A stretch of 64,000 nucleotides of DNA from the NCBI GenBank assembly GCA_008000375.1, contig SMOI01000123.1, positions 1 to 64,000 of the forward strand. The letters are read 5' to 3'. Below are positions 9,484-19,214 of the stretch, in pieces (positions within the stretch are counted from its first letter, which is position 1; each line of letters starts with the position of its first letter). A program made the translations under genes and the position numbers. The DNA is from Poteriospumella lacustris. Its lineage: Eukaryota > Sar > Chrysophyceae > Chromulinales > Dinobryaceae. The notes under the pieces were generated by a model that did no database searches, was not told the DNA's origin, and was given only the letters and a program-made list of their open reading frames with translations.

Positions 9484-11565
9484 TTAGATCTGACCGTACG
9501 CGGTCATCGCCTCCGACGGCGCCGCCTCCACCGCCTCGGAAACAGTGAAATACGCTGCCGGTGGAGCCGCTGCTGCTGCGACCATGTCCGCCTGCGGGAC
9601 GGACATCGGCGGGGCCGACGGGTCCTGGCCGCCCTGCTCGAAACTCATCTTCATCATCTCAATGCTGCCGGCGCCGCCGTCCTCACCACCGCTCACCACC
9701 TGCACCTCCACGTCGCCCAGGTCGTACGCGCCAACCACCACCGCAGCTACGGGCCCCTCGCCGTTCGTACTGGGCGACTGCCCGCAGCGGCACAGATACT
9801 GCCTATAGCAGAACGACAGCAGGCCCAGCAGCGCCAACGCCGCCACCACCACGACAATCGCGGTGATGACCACCGGTGAGAAGAACGCGACCACTTTTGA
9901 ACTCATCGTGGACGTGCTTCCAGGAACTGCCGCGGGAGACCGCGTCGGCGCTCGACTGGTGGTGACCGACGGCGTCGAGATGTACATGAACGCCTTCGAC
10001 GTCGTGTACTTCACCTCGCCGTTCGCGTATACGTTGTTGCAGCTCCCACTGTCGGTGTTGTCCAAGTTGCCCACGCCCCAGAAGTTCGGAATGGAAGGGT
10101 AATTGTTCGCATTGATATACGACGGTGCCGCACCCCACGCGCCATCGTCCGAACTAAAACCTGTCCACGTCGTGTACGTGTTCGTAAACTTGCTCGCCGT
10201 GATCGCCGCCGAATCACTGAACCGCCACGTGCCCATGTACACATACACAGTACCCGCAGGACCGGCCACGCCCGCCGTATCTACCACGCGATACGACACC
10301 GACTCGCCGTTCGTCGGCGCGTTCACGAACCGATCCGCCAGCGTCTTCGCCGTCGAGAACGTCCAGTAGATGCGGAACACCTCGTCGCTCGACTCCGTCG
10401 TCACGATCTGCAGCCAATCCGTGTGCGGCTGTTGTCCGGACGATGTGCTCGTCGAAAAGTACATCGGGTTCCCGTCGCTAGACCCCGCCTCCGTCAATGT
10501 CGCCGGACCGTACGCCAGCTCCTCTGCACAGGCGCCAGAGCCTACCACTGCGAACAACTCGAATGGACCGTTTGGCAACGTTGGACTGGATGTGGGCTTC
10601 GTCGTAGGGATACCTGTGGGTGCTTTGGAAGGACGTGATGTCCCACTGGGAACGATGTACATGTACGAGCGGGCGTTAGCGTTGAAAGCGTACACAGATC
10701 CCTGCGCGTAGATGTTGCTGCACAATGAGTCGGCCGAGTTGATGTTCGCGATGCCCCAGAAGTTCGGTAAGGCCGTTGCCGAATTGGCGTTCAACGTGCC
10801 CGTGCCGGCGCCCCAACACCCATCGTCCGCACTGAAACCATAATACGTACCGATCGTTGTGAACTTGGTCGCAGACATGACCGCGCCGTCACTGAACCGC
10901 CACGACGCTCCCGTGTACGTGAACTCATAGCCCGCTCCATTGCCCGCCGCGTTCACCGTGTCCACCACTCGGAACGACACCGCTTCTCCGTTGCCATTCA
11001 CCGCCGACACGAAGCGGTCCGACAGCGTCCGCGCCACGCTGAACGTCCAGTAGATGCGGAACAGCTCGTTGCTGCCATCCGACACGATCTGCAGCCAATT
11101 TGTGTGTGCCGTGTAGCCCTCCGCCGGGTTCGTCTTCATATAATACGAGTAGCCATCGCTGGAGCCCGCCTCAGTGAGGGTAGCGGTTCCGTAGTGCAGG
11201 TACTCGGCGCACTGTGCCCCACCGACGATGGCGAAGAGCTCAGCGTTCGATGGGAGAACAGTGGGAGCTGCGGTTGTGGAAGGCGCCAGTGTGGGGGTTC
11301 TTGTCGGTTGCGTGGTGGGTGCCCTGGTTGGTGCAGTAGTAGGTTTTCTGGATGGTTCGCTGCTGGGCGCAGTACTGGGTCTAAACGTGGGTGCATAAGA
11401 AGGTCTAAAGGTGGGCTCTGCGGTGGGTACTATTGTGGGTCTTATTGTGGGTGCTCTGGTGGGTACTCTCGTGGGTGCTCTGCTGGGTAGTCTTGTTGGA
11501 GCAGCAGCAAATATGATGCTCGCCAAGCCCAGCAGCGATAGGGTCAGGATGTGTGCACGAGTCAT
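9484..11565 (-). CDS. Modular type I membrane surface protein, copy 4 with long PT-rich N-terminal stalk
   Basis: The product is 693 residues from the ATG at 11565. A signal peptide (~1-21) is followed directly by ~85 residues of repeating xPTxxPT units. Two modules come next (about 107-300 and 325-510), separated by a short PT linker, then a second Ser/Pro stalk, one TM helix (~545-567), a Cys-rich juxtamembrane turn and a cytoplasmic tail. The tail keeps the DLGDVEVQ, GGEDGGA and AAAAAPPAAYF motifs of copy 2. This is the most diverged copy: the N-terminal module is replaced by the stalk and the flanks are largely different. The stalk is probably heavily O-glycosylated and extended. The ligand and function are unknown. 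Confidence 0.88.
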   Translation of the reverse strand: MTRAHILTLSLLGLASIIFAAAPTRLPSRAPTRVPTRAPTIRPTIVPTAEPTFRPSYAPTFRPSTAPSSEPSRKPTTAPTRAPTTQPTRTPTLAPSTTAAPTVLPSNAELFAIVGGAQCAEYLHYGTATLTEAGSSDGYSYYMKTNPAEGYTAHTNWLQIVSDGSNELFRIYWTFSVARTLSDRFVSAVNGNGEAVSFRVVDTVNAAGNGAGYEFTYTGASWRFSDGAVMSATKFTTIGTYYGFSADDGCWGAGTGTLNANSATALPNFWGIANINSADSLCSNIYAQGSVYAFNANARSYMYIVPSGTSRPSKAPTGIPTTKPTSSPTLPNGPFELFAVVGSGACAEELAYGPATLTEAGSSDGNPMYFSTSTSSGQQPHTDWLQIVTTESSDEVFRIYWTFSTAKTLADRFVNAPTNGESVSYRVVDTAGVAGPAGTVYVYMGTWRFSDSAAITASKFTNTYTTWTGFSSDDGAWGAAPSYINANNYPSIPNFWGVGNLDNTDSGSCNNVYANGEVKYTTSKAFMYISTPSVTTSRAPTRSPAAVPGSTSTMSSKVVAFFSPVVITAIVVVVAALALLGLLSFCYRQYLCRCGQSPSTNGEGPVAAVVVGAYDLGDVEVQVVSGGEDGGAGSIEMMKMSFEQGGQDPSAPPMSVPQADMVAAAAAPPAAYFTVSEAVEAAPSEAMTAYGQI

Positions 11566-12030
11566 CGTCTACTTCACTTCTGTTGATGTTTTCTGTTGAT
11601 GCTATCTGCTTCTATAATTGGCAATAGTTACTAATCAAGATATTGACAAGCCCTCGCCCGCATATGGGATAAATTGTTCCGAAGCAACTAAGTCATCAGC
11701 AGGGGCAGCGAGAGACCCAGACCCAGAGACTGGAACAGCACTTGAAACCGTCGCAGCTCGCTTGGCGCACGGTCAAACTTTGGCGCTGGAATTGGGAAGT
11801 GGACTACCAAATAGAATAACAAGACTCTGCTACATTTCTTGATGCAGTCTCATCGTTGTCGTTGTACGTGATTGCGGGCTATTATATATATGCTCACAAC
11901 GTAAATAGAAGGGTGTTTGTGTTGCTCGTTGATTGAGCGAGTGTCTTACTTAGTCACAGACCGCATCGTCTACTATTTTTACTGCCTGGCATTGAAGATT
12001 CCACGGAGTTAATTCGGGTTGGTTTGTGTG
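11566..12030. other. Divergent intergenic region between surface gene 4 and pseudokinase 1
   Basis: This 465-bp region separates two divergently transcribed genes, so it should carry both promoters. An AT-rich TATATATA stretch lies near 11881-11890. No coding potential is seen. Confidence 0.4.
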
Positions 12031-13920
12031 ATGGGCAACGGCATTGTAAAACGACACGGGTTTGCTGTGGATGAATCACTCTTGCAACGTGACGCGGAGG
12101 ATTTGCCGACTTTGCCTATCAGTGGCAATGCGGCGCTGTCCCAACAGAGCCGACGGCAACTGACGCGATCGTTAGGAGTACCGTGCCATCGTTCGTATAT
12201 TTTCGCCGACTTTCGATTCGAGCGACCTATAGGTAGTGGAAGGATGTCCAAAGTGTATCTCGCCCATTCGATGAAGCTGGCATCCAATTCCCTCGCGGGA
12301 TTCCCTCGCTACGCGATCAAGGAAGTCCCCGTCGGCCAAATGACCCGTCAACAATTGATGGAGTTTCGATACGAGCTCTATCTGTTGTCGCATCTTCAGC
12401 ACCCTCACTTACCGCGGCTCTCCTCTGTCTACGACGTGCACGGCGCCGAGAATCAAGTGGGCAGTGGCGCGAACAGTCGATCCATTGTCTACGTCGTCAT
12501 GGAGCATCTCAATGGTGGCGAACTATTACCCGCCCTATGTCGGCAACGACAATACATGGAATCAGACGTGGTACGGATAATACGTCAGCTGACCTCTGCG
12601 GTGAGCTACTTGCACAGTCAGGGCGTGGCCCATGGATCTCTCGTGCCGGAGAACCTGATCCTCACCCAAGCGGGATCACTGGAGTCTGCCTTGCGCATCG
12701 TCGACTTTGGGCACGCCGAAAGTGAGCTCCATCACCACCCTTCGCCTGCCGTCGGTGGCGATTTGTCGCATCTGCAGGAGCTCCGTGTCCCCGAGATTCT
12801 CCATCATTACTCGTCGTACGGGATCCACAGTCAAGCGCCGACGACGTTTAGCGTCCGAGAGAAGATGGCGATTGATGTCTGGTGTGTGGGTGCTTTGACG
12901 CATTTGCTGTTGTCGGGAATGCTGCCCGGTGATGACCGCGTCGACGACGGGGCGGTGTACGACGAGAACCAGTTCACCAGCACGTCCGATGGACAAGTGC
13001 TCGTCTCGTTCAAAGCCAGTCGCTGGACCTACGCGAGTGATGACGCCAAGGCGTTTCTTCGCTTTATCCTGCAGATCTTCCCACATGATCGACCGCACAT
13101 CGACGAGTTGTCTCGCCACGCGTGGCTCTCCCCCGACGATGTGCCCGCGAAGTCTCCCGCCGCCACCACCGCCACCGCCCCGCGCGACCAATCGACCGGT
13201 ACACCGCCGACTGCGGCCACGACCAACGCCACCACGAAGGGCCCACGTCGTGCGAGTCAAACGAAAGAAGACGTCATCGTCGAAGGGGCCAACGAAGACG
13301 TCGACGACGACGCGGACGTGCGACCGTCGCGTCATCGCCGTCCCACCGCCGCGGTTGCCAAAGGCAAACCACCGACGCTGCACAACCCCCAGCATCGCAA
13401 GCCATCGAACGCGAGTTCCCAGTCGTCCTCCTCGTCCACACCACCTCCGTCTCCAGCGGCGCCGCCTTCCGCACCCTCGCAACCCTCCGCCGCGTCGGCG
13501 AGCAGCGGTATGGGGACGGGCAGTGGCAGTGGCAGTGGCGGGGATGCTGCTGCTGCGAAACACGTGCGCCACCACCGTCGCCGCGACGACGAAGACGAAG
13601 ACGACGACGATGACCTGTGGAGCGTCCACAACCACTACGATCTCAGTACCATTCTGCCCCATCTGCGCACGTATTATCAACGGCGTATCACGCAACAGGC
13701 TTTCGCTTCGTTGAGCAAAGTGCCCGTGACCGCTCATTCGACGCGGTATTCCGAGATGGGCGAGCGGTTCATTCTCTGCGATGGAGGCTTGCCCTTTCTG
13801 ATTCCACCGGAGGAAGCCCACGAAGTCGATGAGAATCTACGTCAAATTTGGTCGCAACAACGACGATCGAAGCGATTGCAAGCGGTGGCGAATGCCCTCG
13901 CGAACATGCACGGCTTGTAG
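12031..13920 (+). CDS. N-myristoylated protein pseudokinase 1
   Basis: The start chosen is the ATG at 12031, which gives MGNG, a good N-myristoylation signal; the upstream in-frame codons lack an ATG. The product is 629 residues. A kinase-like fold spans about residues 60-360. It has a glycine loop (GSGRMSKV, 68-75), the VAIK-type Lys97, an HGS triplet at 201-203 in place of HRD, Asn208, DFG at 225-227, RVPE at 252-255 and an IDVWCVG helix-F motif. The catalytic Asp is therefore Ser203 and the following Lys is Val205, so phosphotransfer is unlikely. The C-terminal third is low complexity (Ala/Thr/Pro, then His/Arg/Asp) and ends with a short conserved region shared with the paralogue at 25995-27779. 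A membrane-tethered scaffold or allosteric role is inference. Confidence 0.88.
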   Translation: MGNGIVKRHGFAVDESLLQRDAEDLPTLPISGNAALSQQSRRQLTRSLGVPCHRSYIFADFRFERPIGSGRMSKVYLAHSMKLASNSLAGFPRYAIKEVPVGQMTRQQLMEFRYELYLLSHLQHPHLPRLSSVYDVHGAENQVGSGANSRSIVYVVMEHLNGGELLPALCRQRQYMESDVVRIIRQLTSAVSYLHSQGVAHGSLVPENLILTQAGSLESALRIVDFGHAESELHHHPSPAVGGDLSHLQELRVPEILHHYSSYGIHSQAPTTFSVREKMAIDVWCVGALTHLLLSGMLPGDDRVDDGAVYDENQFTSTSDGQVLVSFKASRWTYASDDAKAFLRFILQIFPHDRPHIDELSRHAWLSPDDVPAKSPAATTATAPRDQSTGTPPTAATTNATTKGPRRASQTKEDVIVEGANEDVDDDADVRPSRHRRPTAAVAKGKPPTLHNPQHRKPSNASSQSSSSSTPPPSPAAPPSAPSQPSAASASSGMGTGSGSGSGGDAAAAKHVRHHRRRDDEDEDDDDDLWSVHNHYDLSTILPHLRTYYQRRITQQAFASLSKVPVTAHSTRYSEMGERFILCDGGLPFLIPPEEAHEVDENLRQIWSQQRRSKRLQAVANALANMHGL

Positions 13921-14862
13921 TGGGGTGGATGTGTCTGTGTGTGCGTGAGTGAGTGTATCATCATTGTGTCCATTGAATCATTGGAGCGGCGTGTGTCCTT
14001 TCGTTTGTTCGTTTCTATTGACAGTCTTGTTTGGGGCTGTGATTGATTGGCTGTGGGACTGGGCGGCCTGCGGGGCCTTCGATGGACCACACGTTTGTGC
14101 TGGTTCCTGTCCGTTCGTTTGCTTTTCCGTCGTTCGCGGCTATCGTCTGTCCTGTGTGCGCACGTACAGGGCGGGTGTGGCTGTACTGTATATAGACCAT
14201 CGCCATATTGTTTGTGTTGTCTGTTTGTGTGTCGTTCTTGTGTTTGTGTCGTCATTGCTGAGGCGCACCGTCGGTCGCCTTGTTGACCTACCCCTCACCC
14301 CCAAATCCGTCGTTTGTGGACAACGAGGTGCGTCTCGGTGTCGTCCGCGGTGTTTCGCCAGTGCAAAGTCAGTCGAGTTGTTTGTCGAGTGAGTGTCCGA
14401 GCGCCAATACCCCCCCCCCAAAGCGCGCGTCTGTTTTTGTTTTCGCCCCCCCCAGTGCCAGTGTACGTGTTTATCCTGTGAGCGAGTCGTTGTCCAATGC
14501 TACCAGCGGTGCCCACCAGTGCCTGTGTGGCCTGAACGATGGGCCCAAGCATCCCTCCGCCCGCCCAATGACTGTCCCTCCCTCCACACACACCCCTTTT
14601 CTCCCTCTTGTGCTGTACGATAGAAAAAACAATAATTGCTGCCTCTTTTCTGCACCTACGGTAATCAAAAACTATTGGAAGCGTACACTAACACGCATAA
14701 CAATCGCAGTCAAAACGACCGTCCAGCGGGGCAATGTTACGTTACAAGTGCAGAGGCTTCCGTTCTACTGGTACACGACACTGCACTACGCCATTACTAT
14801 GTACAAAGAGACTGGGTTGGTAGAAGGACGATGCCTGTTTGTTTGCTTGCTTGCTTGCTTGC
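13921..14862 (+). other. Pyrimidine/GT-rich 3' flank of pseudokinase 1
   Basis: This 940-bp stretch is strongly T/C/G-biased on the plus strand. It has TGTGTG runs just after the stop and C8-C9 tracts near 14409 and 14447. It ends in a TTGC tetranucleotide repeat (about 14837-14863) that runs into the stop codon of the convergent glycosyltransferase gene. No credible gene is seen. It is probably 3' UTR and spacer. Confidence 0.5.
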
Positions 14863-16200
14863 TTATGACGAGGACGGTGGGTCGTACGACACGAGGTTGG
14901 TGTGCACCTGTTGCACGGGGATGGGCAGGTACTTGTCGTCGCCATAGCCACGACACATGCCCTTCGACCCCACAAACCGCGTCTTTGCCGCCCGATACGA
15001 AGGGTCAATGGCTAATAACCGTTCAAATTCATCACGAAGCGCAAACCATTTCAAATGGAAAGCCTCACACACGACCATGTTTCTAGGATTCAAATGCTGG
15101 GTACACGTCCACGGCTTCTGACAGATCGTGAAATGGGCAGAATACACTTGATCCGGGTCCGACGCACGGCAATCTTCACAGGTCAAGGCCCCATTGATAC
15201 ATCGTTTGGTATTGGGGTAATATGGGTTATCGACCATGTTGTTGTATTGACAACGGTTCATTTCTTGGCCACGATCCGGATGGATCACGTGGTAGAAGTA
15301 CGGCATGATGCCTTGAATCGTCTGTCCGCCCCAGAAGTTACCAATGCGTGACCCACCCCATCCACGTGAACCATGATCACCTTTGCGGATAATGGCTTGG
15401 AATTCACGAAAGGTGTCCATCGACGGACGAATGACCAAGAACCCACCTTGCGCGGGTGGCACGGGGCTACCCCCTTTCATGTTGTAGTCACCAGTGAACA
15501 AGAACTCCTTGTCGATGTCAAACAACGCGTCCAAATTGCGGAAAATAATGGAATCCATGTCGAGGTGCAAGACCCGATCGTAATCGACCAGGGTATATGC
15601 CCACAACTTCAGAAACTCGTCGGCACCACAGCACCCACTGTCACGCATCTTCTGGGCGTAATCTTGGTTCTCAATTTCATCCAACGCGACCGGCAAATCA
15701 CGTTCCAGAATTTTCCATCCGAATTGTTGCAATACAGGACGTACCGCGACAGCTTTCTTCGTCACAAAGGCCACCAAATCCATGGTGTATTTCGACGGAT
15801 ATCCGTGCTTGGCACTGTGATACTTCATCGCCGCATAGCCCAACACCAAGGCACCATCCAAGAAGGGTCCATCTTTAGTCACAGTAATGGCAACCGCAAC
15901 TCGTTTGGGACCAGATGATGACACTTGAGGGTGTTCCAGTTGCGTGGCGTTCGCAGGCACACGGATGGGAGGTCGTGTTGAGACGATTTCCTTCAGAGGC
16001 GGCACCACAACTGGTCGGGGAGTCGTCACCGTCACTCCAGAAGCTACTTCACCACTTCCTCGCAAATGAATAATATGTGATGCGTAATAAAAGTAGAACC
16101 CCAGAGTACTAAGGAGAACCAAAACAGAAAACATGACGCATTTCACCGGTGTGATCGACCACCAATGGGACTGACGACGATGGCCACTTCCTGAACGCAT
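14863..16200 (-). CDS. GT8-like Golgi glycosyltransferase (type II membrane protein)
   Basis: The product is 445 residues from the ATG at 16200. A short basic N-terminus precedes one TM helix (~17-41), then a Pro/Val-rich stem to ~95, then the catalytic domain. The catalytic domain shows a first beta strand (RVAVAITVTKDG), a LKLWAY motif just before HLDMDS (DMD at 214-216, the metal/UDP-sugar-binding DxD), a GGFLVIRPS segment and a WGGQT motif. These are typical of glycogenin/galactinol-synthase-like GT8 enzymes. The lumenal C-terminus has several Cys, probably disulphide-bonded. It likely transfers a sugar from a nucleotide sugar to glycoproteins or polysaccharide in the Golgi. Donor and acceptor cannot be told from the sequence. 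The stop codon lies in a TTGC microsatellite. Confidence 0.82.
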   Translation of the reverse strand: MRSGSGHRRQSHWWSITPVKCVMFSVLVLLSTLGFYFYYASHIIHLRGSGEVASGVTVTTPRPVVVPPLKEIVSTRPPIRVPANATQLEHPQVSSSGPKRVAVAITVTKDGPFLDGALVLGYAAMKYHSAKHGYPSKYTMDLVAFVTKKAVAVRPVLQQFGWKILERDLPVALDEIENQDYAQKMRDSGCCGADEFLKLWAYTLVDYDRVLHLDMDSIIFRNLDALFDIDKEFLFTGDYNMKGGSPVPPAQGGFLVIRPSMDTFREFQAIIRKGDHGSRGWGGSRIGNFWGGQTIQGIMPYFYHVIHPDRGQEMNRCQYNNMVDNPYYPNTKRCINGALTCEDCRASDPDQVYSAHFTICQKPWTCTQHLNPRNMVVCEAFHLKWFALRDEFERLLAIDPSYRAAKTRFVGSKGMCRGYGDDKYLPIPVQQVHTNLVSYDPPSSS

Positions 16201-16601
16201 TTTCGCTCTTCCAATCAACAATCAACAGTGTCCCTTTTTCACCCGATAAACCAAAGACACCAACGAAGGGAAGAAGAAGAGGGTTGTGATCTTCCTTATC
16301 GATGATTGATCGTCTTCGATGGAGCTCCGAGCACTCCCCAATGAATGACATGATTATTTTTGAAACGGCTCCAGGGCCGACCAAGAGAATCTTCTTCGCG
16401 GCATGTCACTTGAACTGGACCTGTTCTCCTTCTTATTTCTGCTCTCTGCGCCTCTTGTCATCAAGGTTGAGGTGACACCACGATCAGGGTGGAGTTGAAG
16501 TGAATAACAATCGCGGAAGGTTCTCTGCAGCTTGCTGAGAAACACTACCTATTCACCGATTGGTATAGCCCGCATCGTTCTCTCAGCTCTCGAGTTTCAT
16601 C

Positions 16602-17414
16602 ATGACAACAAGCCCAGCACCAACACCGTTCCAAAGTTTGATTGCCGGTACTATCGCGGGTATGTCGGCGATCACTGTATGTCATCCATTGGATGTCATA
16701 CGCACACGGTTGCAATTGGACCCGACGATTTCATTGGCAAACTCCATCAAAATGGGGAATCTGTACAGCGGCTTCAAAACACCTTTCATTGCACAAGGAT
16801 TCTACAAAGCCGTCATCTTCGCGTCCAATACGGCCAGCATCAACATGCTTTTCGATGGTCAACGTAACCGCAACACCGTGTTGATCTCCGGTTGCATCGC
16901 CGGGGCAGTCAATTCACTCGTCGTGGCTCCCGTCGAAATGGTGCGCACGTCGCAGATTCTTCGTGCCAAATCGCAACCAGGAGAAAGTCTGATCACCACG
17001 ATTACATCCATCATTAAAACGAAAGGAATCTCTTCTCTGTGGGCAGCAGTGACCCCCACAATACTGCGCGACGGACCTGGTATGGGGTTGTACATGCTGG
17101 CCTTCGAGCAAGCAAAGCCCTTTTTGGCAGACACGACTATACTACGCGATCAGGTACTAGCTACAAAGATGATTGCTGGAGCCTTCGCGGGGGTAGTCTT
17201 TTGGACGTGGGCGATTCCCATCGACACCATCAAGGCGATGATCGAAGCGCGCATTCAATCCACGACGGCGGCGGGCGCGGCGGGGGACACAAAGATTCAG
17301 GTGATTCTTTCGCGATCTCTGAAGTCTCTTCCAATTGCCTACCTTCGTGGCATTCCTTCAGCGGCTGTTACGCTGACGGTTTATGACCTAGTGGCGGCCC
17401 AGTTGGCCAAGTAA
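16602..17414 (+). CDS. Mitochondrial carrier family (SLC25) protein
   Basis: The product is 270 residues with the tripartite carrier structure. All three signature motifs are present after odd-numbered helices: PLDVIRTRL from residue 29, PVEMVRTSQ from 110 and PIDTIKAMI from 206. Each is followed by a matrix helix, and length is slightly short for the family (~300). It should be a six-helix inner-membrane exchanger. Overall it resembles the carnitine/ornithine-type branch more than the ADP/ATP branch, but substrate cannot be assigned. It is divergent from the glycosyltransferase with a ~400-bp spacer. Confidence 0.9.
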   Translation: MTTSPAPTPFQSLIAGTIAGMSAITVCHPLDVIRTRLQLDPTISLANSIKMGNLYSGFKTPFIAQGFYKAVIFASNTASINMLFDGQRNRNTVLISGCIAGAVNSLVVAPVEMVRTSQILRAKSQPGESLITTITSIIKTKGISSLWAAVTPTILRDGPGMGLYMLAFEQAKPFLADTTILRDQVLATKMIAGAFAGVVFWTWAIPIDTIKAMIEARIQSTTAAGAAGDTKIQVILSRSLKSLPIAYLRGIPSAAVTLTVYDLVAAQLAK

Positions 17415-17829
17415 CTCGAGTGCGTTGGCACTGCCCCTTTGTTCTCTATCGCATTCTTCACATAGTCCGATCCGTTTGCATCTGCTCTTCTCATCCATTA
17501 ATCATCTTAAATGGAGTATTACCTGTCTTACCATCGCAGCTGAGTTGTGTTCGTTCGCCTCTCCTATGCGATTAGTGACCATACAGATCTCGTGCGAGAC
17601 TGGGCTGTGGCTTGCAGGGCGACTTGTGTTGCTGAGGTCCTTCCGATGAATCTGCGAGGCATGACGTTCGATTGGGGTTTTTGTCGGATACTTAATGAGA
17701 CAACAGAAACAATAAGAGGCTGTCGATATGTACTGTTGTGGTAATTAACGGTTCATTATAGGCGCGAGTTCACTAAGAGATACGAAAGGAGATGCGATTC
17801 CGACGGATTCTGTAGCTTCTTTACGATGC
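17415..17829. other. Convergent spacer between SLC25 carrier and pirin
   Basis: This 415-bp region between two convergent stops probably holds both 3' UTRs. A short duplication of CTTTACGATGCT occurs near 17820-17847 at the pirin 3' end. Nothing else is recognised. Confidence 0.4.
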
Positions 17830-18888
17830 TTACAGCTCTTTACGATGCTCAGGAGGAAATGCTGCCAAGGATTGATAATCCCAAGGCACACGCACGGGAG
17901 GGAATTCTCCACGACGAAACTCCATCATGGTTCGTTCGATCTCGTCGTACGTGTTCATGACAAAGGGACCTCGCCACGCGACCGGCTCGTTGATTCTCTT
18001 GCCGGCAAAGATCAGGAATTTAATACCTGCAGCTCCCGCACGAACCGTGAAAGTGCGTTCGGCACTGGTACAGTCCATTTGTGCTACCTGATGCTGGACG
18101 ATGGCAGCGTCGCCGATGTCACCGTTGCCGTTGTATATGTACACCAAGCAGTTGTCGTGTGTGTCCTTCAATGTATGCTCAATCGCTGCTCCAGGTTCCA
18201 ACATATAGTCCACCATTTGCACGTCCTGCTTCGTCTTGAATGGACCAGTCGCGTCGCCAAACTGACCGGCCAAGATGCGGGCGGTGACCCCAGTTGATAC
18301 CGTAACAAACGGGATATTCTCCGGTGGCTCCGTTCCATACGCTGGAGGATCCATCTTGTGCTTCGCCGGTACATTGATCCAGATCTGGAACCCTTGTTCG
18401 TTCTCACCGGCGGGTGTGCCACCACCCTCGGCATGTTCGATTCCACTGCCCACGGAGATCCACTGCATACCGGGGGAAGCAAAGGATTCGCGGTTACCCA
18501 TACTGTCCGCATGTCGACCTCGTCCTTCAATCATGTAGGTCAAAATATCCATGCCTCGATGAGGATGCCATCCCACGGGGAATTCATCGTCGCCGAGGAA
18601 ACCCTTTGAAGGAGTCGGTCCGAAGTGGTCACACATCAGAAAAGGGTCGCTGTCTGAAATACCCGACGGAAATGCTTGCATCACCGAGAATTTAGGATTT
18701 CCAGTGGGGTAAGTTCTTTTAGCAGGTCGAATGGTTTTGGCTTTCATGGCTACACGTCGCATACGATGATGGTCGAAGTTAACTTGTTCGGGTGAGTTGA
18801 GTTGTTCTTGTTTTGGAATTGAATTGTGATTCACGACCAAGCATAAACCAGATGTAAAGAACAATCCTAAAAAGCAATACCTCAGCAT
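17830..18888 (-). CDS. Pirin family cupin protein
   Basis: The product is 352 residues from the ATG at 18888. The bicupin pirin fold is clear: HPHRGMDILTYM carries the first two metal-binding His, and GSGIEHAEGG carries the third His and the Glu. All four Fe ligands of human pirin are conserved. The C-terminal pirin domain ends in a DEIERTMMEFRRGEF segment. Compared with ~290 residues in human, there is a ~50-residue N-terminal extension starting with a hydrophobic segment (MLRYCFLGLFF). This is either a signal/organellar targeting sequence or a mis-chosen start, since a second in-frame Met (MKAKTIRPAKR) sits close to the conserved start. Pirins act as redox-sensing nuclear cofactors or quercetin dioxygenases; which applies here is unknown. 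Confidence 0.88.
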   Translation of the reverse strand: MLRYCFLGLFFTSGLCLVVNHNSIPKQEQLNSPEQVNFDHHRMRRVAMKAKTIRPAKRTYPTGNPKFSVMQAFPSGISDSDPFLMCDHFGPTPSKGFLGDDEFPVGWHPHRGMDILTYMIEGRGRHADSMGNRESFASPGMQWISVGSGIEHAEGGGTPAGENEQGFQIWINVPAKHKMDPPAYGTEPPENIPFVTVSTGVTARILAGQFGDATGPFKTKQDVQMVDYMLEPGAAIEHTLKDTHDNCLVYIYNGNGDIGDAAIVQHQVAQMDCTSAERTFTVRAGAAGIKFLIFAGKRINEPVAWRGPFVMNTYDEIERTMMEFRRGEFPPVRVPWDYQSLAAFPPEHRKEL

Positions 18889-18986
18889 GTTCAGTTGTGT
18901 TTAGAACTTCCATCCAACTCAACCATCATAGCTCTTGTTTGTTGTTGCCGACCGAAAAAGAGGTCTCCATCTTGCACACCCGACGG

Positions 18987-18997
18987 AGTGGTGAGGC
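18987..18997. repeat. Target-site duplication of the MULE, left copy
   Basis: The 11-bp sequence AGTGGTGAGGC directly abuts the left inverted repeat. It is repeated exactly at 22141-22151 beyond the right inverted repeat. Confidence 0.9.
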
Positions 18998-19049
18998 GAC
19001 CCGGGATATTAGCTCCCCACAGACGGACGGCGCCAGGGTATTAACTCCC
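18998..19049 (+). repeat. MULE left terminal inverted repeat
   Basis: It begins GACCCGGGATATTAG and is complementary to 22089-22140 with a single C/A-type mismatch at about 19031. It ends in a C-run, beyond which the two ends diverge. Confidence 0.93.
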
Positions 19050-19214
19050 CCCCGCGTCAAAGGTTTGGCCGCTAATTTGGAGCTACTTTCTCAAGTTGAA
19101 GTTACACGATGACGACGAGGGGAAAAGATCATTCCACGTCGATGGTCCGATCCAGCGTGATCACACCAGATTTGTCGCATGATCCTATGATCTACTCGAT
19201 CAAATCATTTGAAA

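Noticed and set aside
13122-13821. Arg- and Pro-rich frames overlapping the pseudokinase 1 tail on both strands
   Set aside because: Shadows of a GC-rich, low-complexity part of a real gene.
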